This document shows, in pieces, positions 8,796-16,068 of a stretch of 64,000 nucleotides of DNA (positions are counted from its first letter, which is position 1; every line of letters starts with the position of its first letter). Made by a program: the position numbers and the translations under genes. Origin of the DNA: Parabacteroides sp. PF5-9. GTDB lineage: Bacteria; Bacteroidota; Bacteroidia; Bacteroidales; Tannerellaceae. The stretch spans positions 1-64,000 of the forward strand of contig NZ_JARXWG010000009.1 of assembly GCF_029893105.1 (NCBI RefSeq), in the 5' to 3' direction. The notes under the pieces were generated by a model. The model saw nothing but the letters and a program-made list of their open reading frames with translations, ran no database searches and had not been told where the DNA came from.

Positions 8796-10178
8796 ATGAA
8801 AACAAGTATCTATTTATTCCATTCTATTTTATTTTCCTCCGCCGTATGTAGCTTATCGGCCAAGGAAAAACCGAACATTATTTTTATCTATGCCGATGAT
8901 TTAGGGTATGGCGACTTAGGGTGTTACGGGTCGAAGGTCAATCGCACACCGAATCTGGATCAAATGGCCTCCGAAGGGATTCAATTCACCGATTTATATA
9001 GCGCCTGCTCTATCTCTTCTCCTTCCCGCGCCGGCTTGTTGACAGGCAGACATCCTGTGCGAATGGGTATTCATAGTGTGTTCTTCCCCGGAAGTTATAC
9101 TGGCATACCGACCACCGAGGTGACCCTGGCTCAGAAGCTACAGGAAAATGGATACCATACGGGAATAGTGGGTAAATGGCATTTAGGACATATGCAGCAA
9201 TTTCGCCCATTGCAACGAGGATTTGACGAATATTTCGGTATTCCTTACTCCAACGACATGAATCCATGCATCTATATGGATGGAAATGAAGCAGGAACGA
9301 CCCTTGTCAACCAAGATTCGATTACCTATACATATACAACCAAAGCGTTGGATTTTATCGAACGGAATCAAGAAAAACCGTTCTTCCTGTACCTTGCACA
9401 TAATATGCCTCATATCCCATTAGCGGCATCGGCTAATTTCCGGGGTAAATCGGCCAACGGACTCTATGGAGATGTGATTGAAGAGTTAGACTGGGGGATT
9501 GGTCAAGTGCTCAATAAAGTCAAAGAATGTGGCTTAGACGAAAATACAATCATTATATTCTCCAGTGACAATGGGCCATGGCTGACGGAAGGCCCTATGG
9601 GAGGCGTTGCCACACCTCTTTTCCAAGGGAAAGGCACAACCTGGGAAGGCGGCCAACGGGTGCCTGCCCTCATCCGGTGGAAAGGAACGATTCCCGCCGG
9701 TAAGGTTTATCAGGAAATGGTCACAATGTTGGATTGGTTTCCAACCCTTGTGAACATCGGAGGAGGTCAAACTCCGACCGACCGTATGATTGACGGAAAA
9801 GATATTAGTCCTATTTTACTCAATCCTGAAATAAAAGAAGAAAGGGAGTTCCCTTTTATCGAATTCGGCCGAATTGTGGCCTATCGCAAAGGAGACTGGA
9901 AGTTAATTTTACCGGAAGATATCCGCAAAGGGAATTATTGGGTTGCAGATGTACCGGCACATGAAACTCTATTATTCAACCTTCGTACCGACATCGGCGA
10001 ACAAACAGATTTGTCGGCTCAATACCCTGAGAAAGTCAAAGAACTCACCGCTGCACTGGAGAAATTCAAAGCAACAATTAAAGATGCTCCTCCTGCCCTA
10101 TTCACAATGGAATGGCAGACTCCTCAGCTGGTGAGTAAACAACGACAGGAAGCGATTGAGAATCATCAAAAGAAATGA
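8796..10178 (+). CDS. secreted sulfatase, serine-type
   Basis: The 460-aa protein has a signal peptide (1-22), then an arylsulfatase-type alkaline-phosphatase fold: KPNIIFIYADDLGYGD (metal-binding Asp pair), the S-x-P-S-R signature at 74-78 and GRHPVRMG just after. The residue to be converted to formylglycine is Ser74, so maturation would need an anaerobic sulfatase-maturing enzyme, which is not in this window. Later family landmarks are GKWHLGH, SSDNGPW and KGTTWEGGQRVP. It would hydrolyse sulfate esters, probably on host or algal glycans. The substrate cannot be read from sequence, and no SusCD or other glycanase lies beside it. Confidence 0.9.
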   Translation: MKTSIYLFHSILFSSAVCSLSAKEKPNIIFIYADDLGYGDLGCYGSKVNRTPNLDQMASEGIQFTDLYSACSISSPSRAGLLTGRHPVRMGIHSVFFPGSYTGIPTTEVTLAQKLQENGYHTGIVGKWHLGHMQQFRPLQRGFDEYFGIPYSNDMNPCIYMDGNEAGTTLVNQDSITYTYTTKALDFIERNQEKPFFLYLAHNMPHIPLAASANFRGKSANGLYGDVIEELDWGIGQVLNKVKECGLDENTIIIFSSDNGPWLTEGPMGGVATPLFQGKGTTWEGGQRVPALIRWKGTIPAGKVYQEMVTMLDWFPTLVNIGGGQTPTDRMIDGKDISPILLNPEIKEEREFPFIEFGRIVAYRKGDWKLILPEDIRKGNYWVADVPAHETLLFNLRTDIGEQTDLSAQYPEKVKELTAALEKFKATIKDAPPALFTMEWQTPQLVSKQRQEAIENHQKK

Positions 10179-10190
10179 TTGGTTAAAAAA

Positions 10191-10240
10191 AGGATGTCCC
10201 AAAAGTCAGAGAGTTATTTGATGTACTTTTGGGACACCCT
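10191..10240. terminator. bidirectional terminator between sulfatase and hxlR-type gene
   Basis: AGGATGTCCCAAAAGT (10191-10206) pairs with ACTTTTGGGACACCCT (10225-10240) with one G-T pair. An A-run lies on the left flank and CCTTT on the right. It sits between convergent genes. Confidence 0.8.
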
Positions 10241-10244
10241 CCTT

Positions 10245-10613
10245 TCAGTCTGTATACTCCTCTCGTTTTTCTATAATGAGTGGCATATGCTCTGCCGCCC
10301 AATCGACTAAAGCCTGTATATGAGGAAGTAAGCCCTCCCCCATCTCGGTTAATGAGTATTCTACACGTGGTGGAATTTCAGCATAGGCCTGCCTATACAC
10401 TAATCCATCGGTCTCTAACGACCGTAAAGTAACAGTCAGCATACGTTGAGAGATATCACTGATCCTCCGATGAAGATCGTTAAACCGTAACGTTCCGTTG
10501 GCCTGAAGCATAATCAATACCAAAATAGACCACTTATCTCCCAACCGGCTTAAGACGTTTCGAATAGGACAACTATCGATTGTCTGAAATTCTATCAATT
10601 TTTTTGTTTCCAT
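10245..10613 (-). CDS. HxlR-family transcriptional regulator
   Basis: The 122-aa winged-helix protein has the HxlR signature: conserved Cys15 in SCPIRNVLSRLGDKW, then LRFNDLHRRI, ISQRMLTVTLRSLE and the wing YSLTEMG. In characterised HxlR/HypR/YodB proteins the N-terminal Cys senses electrophiles or disulfide stress. The gene is divergent from a DJ-1/PfpI gene. TACTTAC/GTAAGTA half-sites lie between them, so it probably controls that gene and itself in response to redox or carbonyl stress. Confidence 0.88.
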   Translation of the reverse strand: METKKLIEFQTIDSCPIRNVLSRLGDKWSILVLIMLQANGTLRFNDLHRRISDISQRMLTVTLRSLETDGLVYRQAYAEIPPRVEYSLTEMGEGLLPHIQALVDWAAEHMPLIIEKREEYTD

Positions 10614-10633
10614 ATCTCGTTGTGAATGAACGA

Positions 10634-10653
10634 TACTTACCTTTTTGTAAGTA
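10634..10653. promoter_or_regulatory. HxlR-type operator
   Basis: A perfect inverted repeat, TACTTAC, six bases, GTAAGTA, lies just upstream of the hxlR-type start. Further TACTTAC-like half-sites occur at 10694-10700 and near 10724-10736, towards the divergent DJ-1 gene. Confidence 0.65.
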
Positions 10654-10673
10654 GCTGATTTTCTTGTTCGTTC

Positions 10674-10704
10674 TTGTTTGGTAAAATGTTAATACTTACA
10701 TTTG
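10674..10704 (+). promoter_or_regulatory. probable promoter of the DJ-1/PfpI gene
   Basis: A -33 TTG (10674-10676) and -7 TACATTTG (10697-10704) are 20 bp apart. The -7 box overlaps a TACTTAC half-site of the presumed HxlR operator, which fits repression. Confidence 0.55.
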
Positions 10705-10765
10705 CTACACAAAAGTAATAAACTTACTTAATGTAACTATTGTATCACTTTAATTATTTAAAATC

Positions 10766-11293
10766 ATGGCAAAAAAAGTAGCAGTTTTAGCAGTGAACCC
10801 GGTAAATGGTTTCGGTTTATTCCAATATCTGGAAGGATTTTTTGAAAATGGTATTTCTTATAAAACGTTTGCAGTTGCCGACAATAAAGAAATCAAAGCA
10901 AACTCAGGGATCACACTTTTTGTTGACGATGTGATTGCCAACCTGAAAGGACACGAAGACGAATATGATGCTCTGGTTTTCGGTTGTGGTGATGCAATCC
11001 CTCAATACGGTGAAAATGCGGGTAAATCATACAATCAAGATATGTTGGCTGTGATCAAAACGTTTGCCGATAAAGGTAAATTATTGATCGGACATTGCGC
11101 GGCCGGAATGATGTTTGATAGTGTAGAGGCAATAAACGGTAAGAAAATAGCCGTTCATCCACTTGCCAAACCTGCCATAAAAAATGGAGTCGCTACCGAC
11201 GAAAAGTTTGAAATCGACGGTAATATTTATACCGCTCAAACAGAAAACACCATCTGGATGATGATGCCGGAAGTACTGAAAGCGCTGAAATAA
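10766..11293 (+). CDS. DJ-1/PfpI-family protein
   Basis: The 175-aa protein has the class I glutamine-amidotransferase-like fold of DJ-1/PfpI. The nucleophile elbow is LLIGHCAAGMMF with Cys111, and an acidic residue near the N-terminus (about Glu23) is of the kind that activates this cysteine. Family members act as glyoxalase III/deglycase-type enzymes, chaperones or proteases. The divergent HxlR regulator suggests a role in reactive-electrophile or aldehyde stress. Exact chemistry is not predictable. Confidence 0.8.
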   Translation: MAKKVAVLAVNPVNGFGLFQYLEGFFENGISYKTFAVADNKEIKANSGITLFVDDVIANLKGHEDEYDALVFGCGDAIPQYGENAGKSYNQDMLAVIKTFADKGKLLIGHCAAGMMFDSVEAINGKKIAVHPLAKPAIKNGVATDEKFEIDGNIYTAQTENTIWMMMPEVLKALK

Positions 11294-11297
11294 TGAT

Positions 11298-11352
11298 GAA
11301 TTATTAATGATTAATGGTTAATTGAAGCAGATTAATTAATCATTAATCATTA
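11298..11352. terminator. AT-rich hairpin between convergent genes
   Basis: ATTAATGATTAATGGTTAAT and its near-complement ATTAATTAATCATTAATCAT flank a short GAAGCAG loop between the DJ-1 gene and the alkyltransferase-like gene. It could be a bidirectional terminator, but it has no GC stem, so strength is uncertain. Confidence 0.45.
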
Positions 11353-11693
11353 AACGAGATTTCGTGCAAAGGATTCCAAAAGATCTTTTTCCAATTTTTA
11401 ATTCTGTCGTTTACCACCTCCACACCTTCAGCTTCCAATAGTTTCTGCATCTCACATCCCGGACCAAAAGCATCTTTAGCCGACAACACACCCTGACTAT
11501 TGACCACCCGATGGGCCGGTATATGATTGACTTTAGAATCGCATTCACTCATTATCTTTCCGACCAGACGGGATAAATTCGGATAACCAATCGCTTTGGC
11601 TATTGCCCCATAACTGGTTGCTCTTCCTTGAGGTATTGTTTCGACAATTTCATAGATTGCCTGAACTAAACGTTTTCTTTCCTTCTGATCCAT
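11343..11693 (-). CDS. alkyltransferase-like protein (MGMT fold, active-site Cys replaced by Ala)
   Basis: The 116-aa protein matches the C-terminal DNA-binding domain of O6-alkylguanine-DNA alkyltransferase: GRATSYGAIAKAIGYP (helix-turn-helix region), a VGKIMSE segment, and the active-site strand IPAHRVVNSQG. The MGMT consensus is PCHRV; here residue 60 is Ala, so suicidal alkyl transfer is impossible. Alkyltransferase-like (ATL) proteins with Trp or Ala at this site bind alkylated guanine and direct nucleotide excision repair. That is the likely role here, inferred from the family. It stands alone, convergent with the DJ-1 gene. Confidence 0.85.
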   Translation of the reverse strand: MDQKERKRLVQAIYEIVETIPQGRATSYGAIAKAIGYPNLSRLVGKIMSECDSKVNHIPAHRVVNSQGVLSAKDAFGPGCEMQKLLEAEGVEVVNDRIKNWKKIFWNPLHEISFND

Positions 11694-11841
11694 TTCTACA
11701 AAGATAAGATGATTATCAGAAAAGTGCTTTACACGTTGTCCGATAAAATATTATTTACTGTTTTTCTACTGATAAAAGAAATTATGTCAGACATATAGCC
11801 GTTTTTTGTGACTATTTATACTATTTTTTTCATTTAGAAGG

Positions 11842-11872
11842 TTTTCTAAATAAAGAAACTTAAATACCTTTG
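11842..11872 (+). promoter_or_regulatory. probable hexokinase promoter
   Basis: A -7 TACCTTTG (11865-11872) matches the Bacteroidetes consensus. TTTT at 11842-11845, 19 bp upstream, is an imperfect -33. The start codon is 80 bp downstream. Confidence 0.5.
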
Positions 11873-11951
11873 TGACCCAGCCACATATCTTTTTTCACAG
11901 AATTTAGGCTGAAAACCAAGCTGAATGTTTAATTACTAATTGATATATACC

Positions 11952-13160
11952 ATGAATACAAACATTTTCAAGCTGACATCCGAACAGCTTAAAGAGATTG
12001 CTCAGTCTTTACACGACAAAGTAGAAAACGGTCTTGCCAACGACAACACAGAAGTTCAGTGTATCCCTACTTTTATCATTCCTAAATCTTCCGGAGTAGA
12101 AGGTACGGCTTTGGTTTTGGATCTTGGAGGCACAAACTATCGTGTAGCTACTGTTGAATTTACAGAGAAAGGGCCTAAAATACATCCTGAAAATGGTTGG
12201 AAAAAAGATTTATCGGTGATGAAAACGCCTGGTTTTACCCAGGAGAATCTGTTTAAAGAACAAGCTGATCCTATCGGAGAAATCAAACGCAATAAAGAAA
12301 TGCCTATTGGCTACTGTTTCTCTTACCCTGCTGAGTCGATGCTGGATGGAGACGCTAAATTATTGCGTTGGACAAAAGGAGTGGATATCAAGGAGATGAT
12401 CGACAAACCTATTGGAAAACCATTTATGGATTACCTCAACACACAGAACGATCCGAAATTCACCGGCGTAAAGGTGATCAACGATACGGTTGCCAGTCTA
12501 TTTGCCGGATTAAGTCATACCAACTATGATGCCTATATCGGACTCATTGTTGGAACCGGTACCAATATGGCGACATTTATTCATTCGGATAAGATCAGCA
12601 AATTAGATCCTTCTTCAAATATCAAAGGTTTACTACCGATCAATCTTGAATCCGGTAATTTCAATCCTCCATTCCTGACTGAAGTTGATGATAGAGTAGA
12701 CGCAAACTCAGACAGTCAAGGTCGTCAACGTTTTGAAAAGGCAGTATCAGGAATGTATCTGGGAGAAATTCTGAAAACATTCTTCTGTAATGATGAATTT
12801 GAAAAGAAATTCGATGCAGAGAAACTAACAACAATGATGAGTTATCCAGGCATTTACAAAGAAGAGTATGTTGAGATAGCCCGTTGCATTTATGAAAGAT
12901 CGGCTAAATTAGTTGCCGCTTCATTGGCCGGATTAGTCAACGTGATCGTGTCACACGACAATTCGATTAAACGTGTATTGTTGACAGCCGAAGGCAGTTT
13001 ATTCTGGAGTCAGGATAAAAGAGGCAAAAACTATAAAGATATCGTAAACGATGAACTACATAGTCTGTTGGCTGCATTTGGCCATGGCGATGTACATGTC
13101 GATATCAACCAGATGGATAATGCCAATCTGATCGGAACAGCAGTAGCAGCATTATCATAA
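11952..13160 (+). CDS. hexokinase (eukaryotic-type fold family)
   Basis: The 402-aa protein is a hexokinase of the PF00349/PF03727 type, not the bacterial ROK or Glk type. Landmarks are LDLGGTNYRVATVEF (phosphate 1 loop, about 55-70), CFSYPAES, NDTVASLFAG with the catalytic Asp, GLIVGTGTNMA and, near the end, LLTAEGSLFW. It phosphorylates glucose and related hexoses at C6 with ATP for glycolysis. The ATG at 11952 is preferred over an in-frame TTG 12 bases upstream. It is monocistronic with its own promoter and terminator. Confidence 0.9.
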   Translation: MNTNIFKLTSEQLKEIAQSLHDKVENGLANDNTEVQCIPTFIIPKSSGVEGTALVLDLGGTNYRVATVEFTEKGPKIHPENGWKKDLSVMKTPGFTQENLFKEQADPIGEIKRNKEMPIGYCFSYPAESMLDGDAKLLRWTKGVDIKEMIDKPIGKPFMDYLNTQNDPKFTGVKVINDTVASLFAGLSHTNYDAYIGLIVGTGTNMATFIHSDKISKLDPSSNIKGLLPINLESGNFNPPFLTEVDDRVDANSDSQGRQRFEKAVSGMYLGEILKTFFCNDEFEKKFDAEKLTTMMSYPGIYKEEYVEIARCIYERSAKLVAASLAGLVNVIVSHDNSIKRVLLTAEGSLFWSQDKRGKNYKDIVNDELHSLLAAFGHGDVHVDINQMDNANLIGTAVAALS

Positions 13161-13182
13161 AAGAAAACATCCATATAAAAAT

Positions 13183-13221
13183 TGCGGAAGGAATGGCAGC
13201 TGTTCATCCTTCCGCATTTTT
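13183..13221 (+). terminator. rho-independent terminator after hexokinase
   Basis: TGCGGAAGGAATG pairs with CATCCTTCCGCA across a short loop (one bulged A), followed by TTTTTAT. Confidence 0.85.
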
Positions 13222-13270
13222 ATTTTCAATCGTTGAAAAAGTCATATCTTTACACAAATTTTGAGGCTTC

Positions 13271-14146
13271 ATGAACAGAATAAAAGCGTTCCTGCAACAA
13301 CCCATCCCCACTATTCAAAGGCGCAGTATCGTCGTACTGGTATCATCAATCATTGTCATTCTTATCCTGGGCTTTTTTCAACCTTTTGGACTAAACAATC
13401 TCGCATCTCCTTTCAAATGGCTGTTTATTGCCGGTTATGGGCTGGTGACAGTATGCGGCACATCTATTGTCTGTTTTCTTTTTCCTTATCTGTTCCCTCG
13501 TTTTTACGATCCACAACAATGGACTGTGGGGAAAAACCTGATTAATATGTTTATCCTATTGTTGATTATCGGATTAGGAAATTTCACCTACGAATGGTCG
13601 TTATCCAATCATGATCCCGGAATGTTTGTATCGGTATTACTCGCTTATCTGTTTGTCACACTGCTTGTCGGTTTCTTTCCTGCTGTAATCATCTTTTATA
13701 TCACTCAGACCTATGCCCTTAAACAAAATCTCCACGCTGCAGCGGAGATGAACAAACGGTTAATGGATCGTCTCAACAACCTGCAAGAGATAAAAACAGA
13801 CACAGAAAATCGCCTTACACTTACCGGGAGTACAAAAGATTCCGTCGAACTCTCCATTGACCAACTACTTTACATTGAAGCCTCCGGCAATTATGTGAAG
13901 ATCTGTTATCTGGAGAACGAAGTTGTTAAACAAAAAATGCTTCGTGCAACAATCGCACAAATGGAAAAAGAGTTAGAAGCACACCCCGATATCATTCGTT
14001 GTCACCGGGCCTTTATGGTCAACATCCGACAAATAGCGACTGTCGAAGGGAATTCACAAGGTTTTCAATTAAAATTGTATCATATCAAAGAAGAAGTCCC
14101 GGTTTCACGTTCCTACACTCCGGTCATTCGCAAAATGTTGGAATAA
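13271..14146 (+). CDS. membrane-anchored LytTR transcriptional regulator
   Basis: The 291-aa protein has about four hydrophobic membrane segments in residues 20-150, a short coiled linker (about 155-180), and a C-terminal LytTR DNA-binding domain (about 190-290: LLYIEASGNYVKIC, RCHRAFMVNI, VPVSRSYTPVIRKML). There is no receiver domain, so it is not an ordinary response regulator. The membrane part probably senses the signal or recruits a kinase-like partner. Membrane LytTR proteins of this form are common in Bacteroidetes. The neighbouring phosphoesterase may or may not be a target. Confidence 0.85.
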   Translation: MNRIKAFLQQPIPTIQRRSIVVLVSSIIVILILGFFQPFGLNNLASPFKWLFIAGYGLVTVCGTSIVCFLFPYLFPRFYDPQQWTVGKNLINMFILLLIIGLGNFTYEWSLSNHDPGMFVSVLLAYLFVTLLVGFFPAVIIFYITQTYALKQNLHAAAEMNKRLMDRLNNLQEIKTDTENRLTLTGSTKDSVELSIDQLLYIEASGNYVKICYLENEVVKQKMLRATIAQMEKELEAHPDIIRCHRAFMVNIRQIATVEGNSQGFQLKLYHIKEEVPVSRSYTPVIRKMLE

Positions 14147-14225
14147 GTCTGCTTTTTAATACAAGATAAGTTGTAAGTCAAATCCTAAAATAACATAAGA
14201 GAAGAACAACCTAAACCAAACTTGT

Positions 14226-14233
14226 TACTTTTG
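14226..14233 (+). promoter_or_regulatory. -7 box upstream of the phosphoesterase
   Basis: TACTTTTG fits TAnnTTTG and lies 26 bp before the ATG at 14260. No good -33 box is visible. Confidence 0.4.
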
Positions 14234-14259
14234 TACAATTATTTTAGTCCAAATAGCGT

Positions 14260-15366
14260 ATGAGATATCTTCCGGTTGTGTTGATGATTATTGTTTTTCT
14301 AGGCGGTAATTACTATGTTTTTAACAGGTTATGGCAGATGATGCCTCCTACAGCGATAGGGAGAGGCGCCTTAATGGCTATTTTCCTCTTTGTATTTCTC
14401 TCCTTTTTTCTCGTTATGTTAGCCGGAAACTACCTCCCTTTACACATCGCCTCTATGATGTATAAGATAGGGACTTCCTGGTTTTTTTTCTTTCTGTACC
14501 TCTTGATGATTTTCTTGACATTCGATCTGATACGGATTACTCATCTGCTTCCTATCAGCAAACTAATGTACAATAACTGGATCGGTTTCATTCTTATAGC
14601 AGTTCTGTTAACCGGTATCTTTGGCTACGGATATTTCAACTATCTGAATAAACGAAGGGTTGAAATGTCTCTCTCTTTCAATAAAGAAAAAGAGTCGACC
14701 AAACCGTTGAAAGTAGTAGCCGTCAGTGATCTACACCTGGGTTATGGCATCGGAAAAGAAGAGTTCGAACAGTGGATCTTACTGATCAACAATGAAGATC
14801 CTGACGTGGTATTGATAGCCGGTGATCTGATCGATAACAGCCTTAAACCACTTCTCGAAGATGATTTTGCCCCTCTGTTTCGAACAATTCAATCAACCTA
14901 TGGCGTATATGCCGCTGTAGGTAATCATGAATATATCTCAGGTGCAGCCGAAAGCAAACAGTTTCTAAGTCAAGCCGGAGTCCATGTCTTAACAGATTCG
15001 GCAGCACTTATTGATGATCGACTTTACATCGTCGGCCGTGATGATCAAAGCAACCCAGCCCGACGATCGATCTCCGAATTAACCGCTTCTCTGGATCGGT
15101 CAAAGCCTGTCATTCTATTGGATCATCAACCCCACCATCTGGAAGAGGCCGAAAAGAATCAAATCGATCTTCAGATTTCCGGGCATACCCATCGTGGACA
15201 ATTATGGCCGATTACCTGGATTACCGATGGGCTGTTTGAAGTCTCACACGGATATAAAAAGAAAGGACACACACACATCTATGTCAGTTCCGGATTAGGG
15301 ATATGGGGCGGAAAATACCGGATCGGCAGTCAATCGGAATATGTGGTGTTCAATCTGACACTGTAA
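14260..15366 (+). CDS. membrane-bound calcineurin-like metallophosphoesterase
   Basis: The 368-aa protein has four predicted transmembrane segments in the first 130 residues, then a metallophosphoesterase domain with all core motifs: SDLHLGYG (about 155), AGDLIDN, VGNHEY, DHQPHH and GHTHRGQ near residue 310. These bind a dinuclear metal centre. It resembles YkuE/YaeI-type enzymes, some of which act on lipid-linked phosphates such as UDP-2,3-diacylglucosamine or on phosphodiesters. The precise substrate is unknown. It follows the LytTR gene after 113 bp with its own -7 box. Confidence 0.88.
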   Translation: MRYLPVVLMIIVFLGGNYYVFNRLWQMMPPTAIGRGALMAIFLFVFLSFFLVMLAGNYLPLHIASMMYKIGTSWFFFFLYLLMIFLTFDLIRITHLLPISKLMYNNWIGFILIAVLLTGIFGYGYFNYLNKRRVEMSLSFNKEKESTKPLKVVAVSDLHLGYGIGKEEFEQWILLINNEDPDVVLIAGDLIDNSLKPLLEDDFAPLFRTIQSTYGVYAAVGNHEYISGAAESKQFLSQAGVHVLTDSAALIDDRLYIVGRDDQSNPARRSISELTASLDRSKPVILLDHQPHHLEEAEKNQIDLQISGHTHRGQLWPITWITDGLFEVSHGYKKKGHTHIYVSSGLGIWGGKYRIGSQSEYVVFNLTL

Positions 15367-15443
15367 ATTAAAATCAACATCTTTTTTGCAGATCGCTTAT
15401 ACCTTTTGTCTGAATGGTATCACTATTTTCTTTGCATATTTTA

Positions 15444-15511
15444 ATCGTCTACCAATTGGTAGACGATAGTGACACAGTTGGTAGACGAAAGTGACACAAC
15501 TGGTAGACGAT
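15444..15511 (-). repeat. palindrome-capped 22-bp repeat array (copy A)
   Basis: GGTAGACGA occurs at 15458, 15480 and 15502, exactly 22 bp apart. The left end is a perfect palindrome with core CGTCTACCAATTGGTAGACG (24 bp at 15444-15467). Read on the minus strand it gives the same unit order as copies B (30962) and C (58973), with one unit fewer. It lies 172 bp before the small antitoxin gene, palindrome on the far side. The rest of the 317-bp gap (15367-15683) holds only a -7-like TACATTTG at 15653-15660. Confidence 0.9.
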
Positions 15512-15683
15512 CAAACGATTCAAATAAAAACAGATGCACATTACGAACAATAACTTTGTAGAACACAATAAAAATGGTAGCTAAACAAAACCCTCTCTTA
15601 CACGGAAATAGGAATTTGACTTTTGGAATACGTTTTGTGTTATAATTTTCGTTACATTTGTATGGAGTAATAAGTAGTAATAC

Positions 15684-15878
15684 ATGACAACGATCATTAT
15701 TGACGAGAACAGCCCACAGGCAAAAAAACTTCTTGAATATATCAAGACGTTACCTTTTGCAACGGTTGTCGAAGAGAAGAAAAAAAGTTTCCGTAAGGCT
15801 GCCGCAGAATGCAACGCGATGCCGGTAAAAGCGTTTACCGACGAGTTGCGTCAGCGCATAGACCAATGGGCGGAATAA
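15684..15878 (+). CDS. small antitoxin-like protein, orphan
   Basis: The 64-aa acidic/basic protein (MTTIIIDENSPQAKKLLEYI at the start) resembles the small antitoxins that precede RelE/ParE toxins in Bacteroidetes: an N-terminal beta strand, a helical middle and a charged tail. Its stop overlaps the ATG of a short downstream frame (ATAATG at 15875-15880), the usual coupling in toxin-antitoxin operons. That downstream frame is truncated, so this looks like an antitoxin left without a working toxin. Family assignment is by architecture and context only. Confidence 0.6.
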   Translation: MTTIIIDENSPQAKKLLEYIKTLPFATVVEEKKKSFRKAAAECNAMPVKAFTDELRQRIDQWAE

Positions 15879-15970
15879 TGCGTGAAGTCGTAATCTCCCA
15901 GATGGTTCTGGATAAAACACCATCAGATCAAGCTTCTATTTCCTTGTTATCAATCTTTTACATTAACTAA
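15878..15970 (+). pseudogene. truncated RelE/ParE-like toxin start
   Basis: A 30-codon frame begins MREVVISQMVLDKTPSD, overlapping the antitoxin stop. The first seven residues look like the opening beta strand of RelE/ParE-type toxins (MRKVV-type), after which similarity is lost and the frame ends. It is probably the residue of a deleted toxin gene. The assignment rests on position and a few residues. Confidence 0.4.
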
Positions 15971-16035
15971 GACCGGAAACGTTTTTACCAAGCGAATTGT
16001 TGGCTTTACATGGCCACAAAAATAAAGAGTTTCAC

Positions 16036-16043
16036 TATCTTTG
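16036..16043 (+). promoter_or_regulatory. -7 box of the transketolase operon
   Basis: TATCTTTG matches TAnnTTTG, 26 bp before the ATG at 16069. No convincing -33 box is seen. Confidence 0.5.
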
Positions 16044-16068
16044 CGCCAAAATACAAATACCCATCATT

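Noticed and set aside
8796-10178. Sulfatase and neighbours as a polysaccharide utilization locus
   Set aside because: No SusC/SusD-like genes or other glycan enzymes are adjacent; the flanking genes are unrelated.
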